DNA from: Lachnospiraceae bacterium
GTDB lineage: Bacteria; Bacillota; Clostridia; Lachnospirales; Lachnospiraceae
Reading direction: 5' to 3'
DNA length: 6,706 nt
NCBI GenBank assembly: GCA_017959525.1
Contig: JAGDAL010000195.1
Location: 1-6,706, forward strand
Shown piece after piece: positions 1 to 4,243 of the stretch. The notes beneath the pieces are model-generated. The model worked only from the letters and a program-made list of their open reading frames with translations, was not told where the DNA came from and made no database searches. Position 1 is the first letter of the stretch; each line of letters opens with the position of its first letter. A program made the position numbers and the translations under genes.

Positions 1-674
1 AAAACGTTGCCCATCTTCGCTGCCGCAGCGGATAAATCCCCGCGCGCAAGGGCTTCCTGCAATCCGTCAATATCCGGATGGTCGATCTGCTCGGCTGCAT
101 CCAGATGTTCATAGACAAACTTGGTGGATACATCAATTGGCGGCTTGCCAATGAGTACATTCCAGGCCGGAGCATCCGGTAGTCTAGTCAGCTCTTCTCC
201 GATGCCCTCTGAAAGTGCGGTACCGCCCATAATACAATACGGAACGTCCGCTCCTACCGAAACGGCCAATCCCATTAAGGCTTCCCTGCTGTATCCCAAC
301 TCCAAAAGTTCATTCAATCCAAGAAATACGGCTGCCGCATCCGTACTACCACCGGCCATTCCGGCTGCAATCGGAATCCGCTTCACCAAAGAAATGTGAA
401 GTCCCGTTGCCTCGACTCCTGCATCCTGCAGTAAGCACTTGGCTGCCTTCACACACAGATTGGATTCATCTGCTTCTAAGGTGGCAGTCTTCTCTTCTAC
501 CGTCACATCCATGGTAATCCCGGGCGCATCGATCCGTCGAATAGTGACGGTATCATAGAGATCCACCGTCTGCATGATCATCTTCACTTGATGATACCCA
601 TTCGGCAGAACCCCTAAAACATCCAGGCCCAGGTTGATTTTTGCATATGCGTTTCGCGTTATTTCCTGCATCAT
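1..674 (-). CDS. ispE: 4-diphosphocytidyl-2-C-methyl-D-erythritol kinase (IspE), partial, C-terminus beyond window
   Basis: IspE is the cytosolic GHMP-family kinase that uses ATP to phosphorylate CDP-methylerythritol in the MEP (non-mevalonate) isoprenoid pathway. The 224 visible codons hold the N-terminal substrate segment (AKINLGLDVLG, residues 11-21, with the conserved Lys12), PNGYH at 24-28, the glycine-rich ATP loop PIAAGMAGGSTDAAA at 101-115 and GADVPY at 141-146 with the catalytic-type Asp143. Family members are usually about 280-300 residues, so roughly 60-70 residues are missing past position 1. I chose the ATG at 674 because GGAAG (684-688) lies 9 bases upstream. An ATG at 671 is the next codon, and one at 683 abuts the GGAAG with no spacing. 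The gene has its own promoter at 713-741 and is separated from the upstream gene by a terminator. The loop reads AGMAGGS rather than the commoner AGLGGGS, a mild variant. Confidence 0.95.
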   Translation of the reverse strand, partial: MMQEITRNAYAKINLGLDVLGVLPNGYHQVKMIMQTVDLYDTVTIRRIDAPGITMDVTVEEKTATLEADESNLCVKAAKCLLQDAGVEATGLHISLVKRIPIAAGMAGGSTDAAAVFLGLNELLELGYSREALMGLAVSVGADVPYCIMGGTALSEGIGEELTRLPDAPAWNVLIGKPPIDVSTKFVYEHLDAAEQIDHPDIDGLQEALARGDLSAAAAKMGNV

Positions 675-712
675 TCTATACATCTTCCATGTTCTATCTG
701 TATACAAAGTGC

Positions 713-741
713 ATTGTATCATTTTCACGTACACAATTCAA
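713..741 (-). promoter_or_regulatory. Sigma-A-type promoter for ispE
   Basis: Read on the minus strand, a -35 box TTGAAT (736-741) and a -10 box TACAAT (713-718) are separated by exactly 17 bases, with a TGA just before the -10 (extended -10 TGn). Transcription should start near 706, giving a leader of about 32 bases before the ATG at 674. A 6-base inverted repeat (ATACAA at 702-707, TTGTAT at 714-719) overlaps the -10 and start point and could be an operator, or chance. Confidence 0.7.
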
Positions 742-798
742 TAGGACTTCCTAACGTATTTTGTATTCATATTTATCCCAAATTGCTGTTTTTCGGGC

Positions 799-832
799 AA
801 AAGAAAAGACCATCGCATCTGATGATCTTTTC
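799..832 (-). terminator. Rho-independent terminator of the 84-residue ORF transcript
   Basis: A 12-bp inverted repeat (803-814 with 821-832) closes a 6-base loop. On the minus strand the only irregular pair is a G-U wobble, whereas on the plus strand the same position is a C-A mismatch, which shows that the minus strand is the working strand. The stem's 3' side runs into UUUUCUUUU. It sits about 80 bases past the stop at 910 and well upstream of the ispE promoter, so it insulates ispE. Confidence 0.75.
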
Positions 833-870
833 CTTGCTCATAGTTATTTTTTTCTTACATTGAGTCATTC

Positions 871-903
871 TTTGGGGGGAAGGAGGATAAAGAAAAACCC
901 AAA
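871..903 (-). other. 3' UTR hairpin with C/U-rich anti-Shine-Dalgarno-like loop (possible 3'-derived small RNA)
   Basis: Between the stop codon at 910-912 and the terminator lies a pyrimidine tract on the minus strand. The bases UUUGGG (898-903) and CCCAAA (871-876) can form a perfect 6-bp stem around a 21-base loop that is almost wholly pyrimidine and contains CCUCCUU, the complement of a full Shine-Dalgarno AAGGAGG. An alternative 6-bp pairing, UUCUUU with AAAGAA (889-894 and 868-873), also leaves CCUCCUU in the loop. Exposed C-rich motifs are typical of Gram-positive regulatory RNAs. That this one is a functional RNA is inference only. Confidence 0.3.
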
Positions 904-909
904 TCTCTC

Positions 910-1164
910 TTAGCTGGCATACACGATTTCTTCGAGAATACTGGTAGCAAACTCTACGTTATCAAAGATGCCATCCTGGCGGTCAATAATCACTTCCGTT
1001 GTCTGTATCTCTTTCGTCTGTGACTTCTCATCCAACGGATTGGTGCACCTCTTTTGACGACGTTCTTCCGAGCGTACTACTTTTTCCAAATCAACCAGCA
1101 TCTCGTGCGTAGAGTCCACTACTTCGGTTAACTGATTAAAATGTTCTTTCATTACTACATCCAT
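910..1164 (-). CDS. Small protein of unknown function, 84 aa
   Basis: I do not recognise this protein. The ATG at 1164 is chosen because GAGG (1173-1176) lies 8 bases upstream. A GTG at 1173 in the same frame would overlap that ribosome binding site and is unlikely. The first 35 residues (MDVVMKEHFNQLTEVV onward) have regularly spaced hydrophobic residues suiting an amphipathic helix. Next come a basic patch (RSEERRQKR, about 32-40) with a single Cys41, a polar linker, and a second helix-like end (FDNVEFATSILEEIVYAS). There is no signal peptide or membrane segment. It is the last gene before a terminator and follows the alarmone synthetase after 105 bases that contain a TATAAT box, so it may be transcribed both with that cluster and alone. 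A role as a small adaptor or regulator is possible but unsupported. Confidence 0.65.
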   Translation of the reverse strand: MDVVMKEHFNQLTEVVDSTHEMLVDLEKVVRSEERRQKRCTNPLDEKSQTKEIQTTEVIIDRQDGIFDNVEFATSILEEIVYAS

Positions 1165-1208
1165 AGCACACACCTCATTTGCTACGTCTCCAAAACGGGT
1201 ATGGAAAG

Positions 1209-1214
1209 ATTATA
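1209..1214 (-). promoter_or_regulatory. Candidate -10 box upstream of the 84-residue ORF
   Basis: The minus strand reads a perfect TATAAT at 1209-1214, placing a start near 1202 and a leader of about 38 bases before the ATG at 1164. No good -35 lies at 16-18 bases: the candidates are CTTTGT at 1231-1236 and CCTTTG at 1232-1237. A perfect TTGACA at 1260-1265 is far too distant to pair with it. If this promoter is real it is weak or activator-dependent. A direct repeat (GGACACACAAA, then GGACACACACAA on the plus strand, 1225-1247) covers the -35 area. Confidence 0.35.
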
Positions 1215-1269
1215 GCCTCGCTTTGGACACACAAAGGACACACACAAGATATGCCCTCCTGTCAACTTA

Positions 1270-1992
1270 TCAGATGTTCGGATTGTAGGTCTCTCCTCGT
1301 TCTGCCATGCGCTGTTCCAGCTTCTCGTGAGCCTTCGCTTCGATCTGCTCCTTCTTCGCATCCATAATTGCATTGTTCAATGATAACATCTTCGCATCCA
1401 GCATGGACACAATGCCGGAGCACTCGCGCAAGTCTCTACTAATGTAGTCCGGCGCATTGCCTTCGAACTTGTAATAGATCTTGTGCTCTAAGCTGGCCCA
1501 GAAGTCCATTGCAATGGTACGAATCTGTATCTCTACCTTGGTATCTACCACCTTGTCAGACAGAAAAATCGGAATGGACACCAACATATGGTAGCTCTTG
1601 TATCCGCTGTCCTTCGGATTCTTAATGTAATCCTTGATGGAGATGACGGTAATATCATTCTGTCCACCAATCATATCTGCCATGCGGTAGATATCCGATG
1701 TAAAAGAGCAAACAATACGGAATCCTGCAATATCATTACAGTAATTCACCATATTCTCAATGCTCTCTTCGTAGCCGTAATTCTTTAATTTCTTAATGAT
1801 ACTCTCCGGTCGCTTCACGCGGGATTTCACGTATTCAATCGGATTGTACTGATGTGTGTGCTGAAACTCGTCGTTTAAGATTTCTACCTTGGTAGCCATC
1901 TCCTTGATTGCTGCATTGTAAAGAAGCATGATGGAGTTCCAGGTGTCGATCCCCTCATCGCGACATAGCTTCACATATTCTGCTTGATCCAT
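1270..1992 (-). CDS. ywaC: Small alarmone synthetase, (p)ppGpp synthetase of YwaC/RelP type
   Basis: This single-domain GTP pyrophosphokinase transfers pyrophosphate from ATP to the 3'-OH of GDP/GTP, making (p)ppGpp in the cytosol. With 240 residues it has only the synthetase fold and lacks the HD hydrolase, TGS and ACT domains of long Rel/SpoT enzymes, so it can make but not degrade the alarmone. Visible motifs are NPIEYVKSRVK (50-60), NDIAGFRIVC (86-95, metal-binding-type Asp87), GYKSYH (130-135, guanine-stacking Tyr), VEIQIRT (153-159, catalytic-type Glu154) and DFWASLEHKIYYK (163-175), followed by a helical, charged C-terminus. The EIQIRT to HKIYYK stretch resembles, from memory, B. subtilis YwaC (RelP) more than YjbM (RelQ); the symbol marks that resemblance, not proven orthology. 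I prefer the ATG at 1992, with GAGG (2002-2005) 9 bases upstream; an ATG at 2007 would add five residues but has a GGG only 3 bases away. It follows the 87-residue ORF by 30 bases and is probably co-transcribed. Confidence 0.9.
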   Translation of the reverse strand: MDQAEYVKLCRDEGIDTWNSIMLLYNAAIKEMATKVEILNDEFQHTHQYNPIEYVKSRVKRPESIIKKLKNYGYEESIENMVNYCNDIAGFRIVCSFTSDIYRMADMIGGQNDITVISIKDYIKNPKDSGYKSYHMLVSIPIFLSDKVVDTKVEIQIRTIAMDFWASLEHKIYYKFEGNAPDYISRDLRECSGIVSMLDAKMLSLNNAIMDAKKEQIEAKAHEKLEQRMAERGETYNPNI

Positions 1993-2022
1993 AGCTCCTA
2001 ACCTCATATACCCTTTTGTAGG

Positions 2023-2286
2023 TTAATCCTCCTCAATTACGTGGATTTCCAAATAATCAAAAGGAATCTCCTCAATAAAACTATCTTGCGTAAATCTGGC
2101 TTTGCCGTTGCGCTTGAACTGCGCAATCGTAGACTCCAACCAGATTGGTCTTCCTAAATCCAGTTGTGCACAGGCATCTTCCAGTGCACCAAATATTTTG
2201 TGCGTGCGGGTGTCATCCCCATCCTTATCAATCACCACATCCTGAATCAGGTGATTGTCGCACCATTCCTTAAACCATATTTTCAT
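2023..2286 (-). CDS. Conserved-looking protein of unknown function, 87 aa
   Basis: I cannot name a function. The protein begins MKIWFKEW, has a central RPIWLES motif (about 46-52) and a C-terminal half FKRNGKARFTQDSFIEE followed by FDYLEIHVIEED, which is acidic at the very end. Similar small proteins are, as I recall, present in Lachnospiraceae genomes as hypothetical proteins. It has no signal peptide, transmembrane segment or Cys-pair metal site; its alternating hydrophobic and polar residues suggest a small soluble alpha/beta fold. The ATG at 2286 has GGAG (2292-2295) 5 bases upstream. It sits 29 bases after the methyltransferase stop and 30 bases before the alarmone synthetase start, all on one strand, so it is very likely translated from a shared mRNA. 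A partner role with either neighbour would be a guess. Confidence 0.85.
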   Translation of the reverse strand: MKIWFKEWCDNHLIQDVVIDKDGDDTRTHKIFGALEDACAQLDLGRPIWLESTIAQFKRNGKARFTQDSFIEEIPFDYLEIHVIEED

Positions 2287-2315
2287 ACGATCTCCAATAT
2301 CCGATTCATTCTCAT

Positions 2316-3095
2316 CTAGCTGCGGCGCTGTCTGGATGCTTCGTACATCAAAATGCCCGCTGCCATGGCCGCATTCAACGATTCCACACGGCCGGCCATC
2401 GGAATCTTCAATCCCGCGGAAGCAAGTGCTGCCGTCTCGGGGCGAAGACCGTTGCCTTCGTTACCAATGAGAAACGCGGTTCCCTTGGTATAATCCAATT
2501 CATCGTAGAATTCCGTTGCCTTCAAATGTGCTGCATAGACACAGATCCCACGCTGCTTCATCTCATCGATGGTCGCATGCAAATCCTCACTGATCAGATA
2601 TGGCATACGATACAAACTGCCCATGGTGGAACGAACCACCTTCGGTGAAAATAAATCCACGGTGTCCTTGCTCATAATCACACCGTCCACGCCGGCACCT
2701 TCTGCGGTGCGTAACATGGTTCCCAAGTTCCCCGGGTCTTGGATATTCTCCAATATTAAGTATAGCCCATTTGTCCCCTGAAAGAAAGATTCCGGGGCAT
2801 ATTCCGGCTTCGTCACAATTGCCAAAACTCCTTGTGGCGTAACGGTTTCCGACATGGTCTTAAACACCGGATCCGCCACCTGTTCCACTAAGGATGCATC
2901 CAATGATGACAGTGCTTGCATCACTTCTTCCGTCGGATGTTCAGACACAAATACTTTGCGCAGTAGATGTGCCGGCGTCTCCTGGACCATACGTGGTCCT
3001 TCTACGACAAATGCCTTCTCTTCCCGGCGGGCCTTAGCCTTGGTCTGAAGTTGTATCACATACTTAACCTGCTGGTTGCTCTTACTCTCAATCAT
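2316..3095 (-). CDS. SpoU/TrmH-family RNA 2'-O-ribose methyltransferase
   Basis: This 259-residue SPOUT-class enzyme uses S-adenosylmethionine to methylate a ribose 2'-OH in rRNA or tRNA. The N-terminal part (about 1-95) has the layout of the SpoU substrate-binding domain (KARREEKAFVVEGPRMVQE, 20-39). The catalytic domain shows all three SpoU motifs: NIQDPGNLGTMLRTA (117-131, with the catalytic-type Arg129), SPKVVRSTMGSLYRMP (150-165), and GNEGNGL (211-217) plus IPMAGRVESLNAAMAAG (231-247), which form the trefoil knot that binds the cofactor. The length is typical for RlmB/YsgA-like members; the exact RNA target cannot be told from sequence alone, so no symbol is given. The ATG at 3095 has GAGG (3103-3106) 7 bases upstream. 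It is the first gene of the cluster that continues with the 87-residue ORF and the alarmone synthetase. Only about 16 bases separate its start from the pfkA terminator, so it has no room for a promoter of its own downstream of that hairpin. Confidence 0.93.
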   Translation of the reverse strand: MIESKSNQQVKYVIQLQTKAKARREEKAFVVEGPRMVQETPAHLLRKVFVSEHPTEEVMQALSSLDASLVEQVADPVFKTMSETVTPQGVLAIVTKPEYAPESFFQGTNGLYLILENIQDPGNLGTMLRTAEGAGVDGVIMSKDTVDLFSPKVVRSTMGSLYRMPYLISEDLHATIDEMKQRGICVYAAHLKATEFYDELDYTKGTAFLIGNEGNGLRPETAALASAGLKIPMAGRVESLNAAMAAGILMYEASRQRRS

Positions 3096-3112
3096 TGTTT
3101 GTCCTCACATGG

Positions 3113-3139
3113 AAAAAGCCAGCGCAATGCGCTGGCTTT
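3113..3139 (-). terminator. Rho-independent terminator of pfkA
   Basis: A perfect 11-bp inverted repeat (3115-3125 with 3129-3139), GC-rich in its core, closes a 3-base loop. On the minus strand it ends in UUUUU, then CC. It lies 18 bases past the pfkA stop (3158). The plus-strand tail (TTTATAAT) is a poorer U-tract and no plus-strand gene needs it. Because the methyltransferase ATG follows at 3095, some readthrough must occur, or a promoter must lie within the end of pfkA. Confidence 0.85.
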
Positions 3140-3157
3140 ATAATACATTGTAAACTC

Positions 3158-4135
3158 TTATGAGTTGGAAAGGTCGTGACAAATCTTAACCTGATACTCG
3201 TCAACTTCCTTCTTCATGGATAATGCTTCATCGATATCGAAATCAACGAACTCACCATGACGATATCCAACTACACGATTGCTCTTGCCTTCGCATAACA
3301 AATCTACTGCAAGGCATCCCATTGTAGAAGCGTACACACGATCCTTCGCGGTAGGAGATCCACCTCTTTGCATATGTCCAAGGATGGAAGCTCTGGTCTC
3401 TACGCCGGTAGCTGCCTCAATACGCTTTGCCATGGATGCGGAATGTCCGATACCCTCAGCATTGATAATGATGTGATGCTGCTTGCCCTTCTTACGGCCA
3501 TCGATAATGTGATTTACCAATGCTTGCTCGTCATAATCATAACGCTCCGGCAGAAGAACATCCTCTGCACCGTTGGCAATACCACACCACAATGCGATAT
3601 ATCCGGCACCACGACCCATTACTTCGATAATAGAGCAACGCTCATGAGAAGTAGAGGTATCACGTACCTTGTCAATTGCGTCCATAGCGGTATTTACTGC
3701 AGTATCGAAACCGATAGTGTACTCGGTACAGTCAATATCCAAGTCAATGGTTCCCGGGATGCCGATGGTATTAATACCATGGTTTGCCAGCTTCTGTGCA
3801 CCCTGGAAAGAACCGTCTCCACCGATTACTACCAAGCCATCTATTCCGTGCTTCTTGCAAATCTCAGCACCCTTCTTCTGATATTCCTCTTCCTTGAACT
3901 CAAGGCAACGAGCGGTCTGAAGAATAGTACCACCGCGAGAAATGATATCAGACACACTGTGTGCGTTCATATCGATAATCTCTTCTTCCAGGAGTCCGGC
4001 ATAACCACGACGAATTCCCTTAACCTTTTTTCCTTTTGCAATTGCTTCACGGACAACTGCACGGATTGCAGCGTTCATTCCCGGGGCATCACCACCACTG
4101 GTCAGTACGCCGATTGTGTTTACTTCTTTTGCCAT
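3158..4135 (-). CDS. pfkA: ATP-dependent 6-phosphofructokinase
   Basis: PfkA commits fructose 6-phosphate to glycolysis by ATP-driven phosphorylation at C1, as a cytosolic tetramer. The 325 residues match the bacterial group-A length. Visible are the ATP/N-terminal motif GVLTSGGDAPGMNAAIR (9-25), GGDGSFQGA (105-113), PGTIDLD (127-133, catalytic-type Asp131), the substrate residues in TSTSHER (160-166, Arg166) and EVMGRGAG (171-178, Arg175), and ETRASILGHMQRGGSP near the C-terminus. Gly108 and Gly128 stand where pyrophosphate-dependent enzymes carry Asp and Lys, so the donor should be ATP. The usual TIDND is TIDLD here (Leu132 for Asn). I chose the ATG at 4135 because GGAGG (4145-4149) lies 9 bases upstream; an in-frame ATG at 4168 has no good site and adds 11 unrelated residues. 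A promoter at 4199-4227 and a terminator at 3113-3139 make it a likely single-gene transcript. Codon choice is strongly biased, as expected for a highly expressed gene. Confidence 0.97.
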   Translation of the reverse strand: MAKEVNTIGVLTSGGDAPGMNAAIRAVVREAIAKGKKVKGIRRGYAGLLEEEIIDMNAHSVSDIISRGGTILQTARCLEFKEEEYQKKGAEICKKHGIDGLVVIGGDGSFQGAQKLANHGINTIGIPGTIDLDIDCTEYTIGFDTAVNTAMDAIDKVRDTSTSHERCSIIEVMGRGAGYIALWCGIANGAEDVLLPERYDYDEQALVNHIIDGRKKGKQHHIIINAEGIGHSASMAKRIEAATGVETRASILGHMQRGGSPTAKDRVYASTMGCLAVDLLCEGKSNRVVGYRHGEFVDFDIDEALSMKKEVDEYQVKICHDLSNS

Positions 4136-4198
4136 TTGCAAATTCCTCCGTTCCAGTTGAAATAACACATAACTTCATTTCATAAATTCACAGCATTT

Positions 4199-4227
4199 AT
4201 TTTAATCACTTTTCTTTGCAAATTCAA
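4199..4227 (-). promoter_or_regulatory. Sigma-A-type promoter for pfkA
   Basis: On the minus strand TTGAAT (4222-4227) and TAAAAT (4199-4204) are spaced by exactly 17 bases, in the AT-rich gap between dnaE and pfkA. The predicted start is near 4192, giving a leader of about 57 bases. A weak 6-bp inverted repeat (4158-4163 with 4177-4182) lies in that leader. No GC-rich terminator for dnaE is seen in this gap; only an AT-rich TTCAA/TTGAA dyad overlaps the -35, so dnaE transcripts may run on into pfkA. Confidence 0.65.
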
Positions 4228-4243
4228 CAATTTTTGAAGTTTT

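Noticed and set aside
121..399. 92-codon plus-strand open frame
   Set aside because: It lies opposite the ispE ATP-binding region. The minus-strand IspE motifs are continuous here.
766..837. 22-codon minus-strand ORF beginning ATGAGC across the terminator hairpin
   Set aside because: It has no ribosome binding site (poly-A upstream), and its bases are accounted for by the terminator stem and U-tail.
880..886. AAGGAGG on the plus strand, looking like a perfect ribosome binding site
   Set aside because: No ATG, GTG or TTG with an open frame follows at usable distance. The minus-strand reading (CCUCCUU in a 3' UTR) is the more sensible interpretation.
1260..1265. Perfect TTGACA (minus strand) as a -35 box
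   Set aside because: No -10-like hexamer lies 16-18 bases downstream (TGTGTC at 17), and the TATAAT at 1209-1214 is 45 bases away.
3368..4165. 265-codon plus-strand open frame opposite pfkA
   Set aside because: It is the exact reverse-register shadow of pfkA, explained by absence of TTA, CTA and TCA codons. Its product looks like no family, is low in charge periodicity, and lies wholly within a certain gene.
4136..4168. Upstream in-frame ATG at 4168 as the pfkA start
   Set aside because: It would put the excellent GGAGG site inside the coding region and add 11 residues before the conserved family N-terminus.
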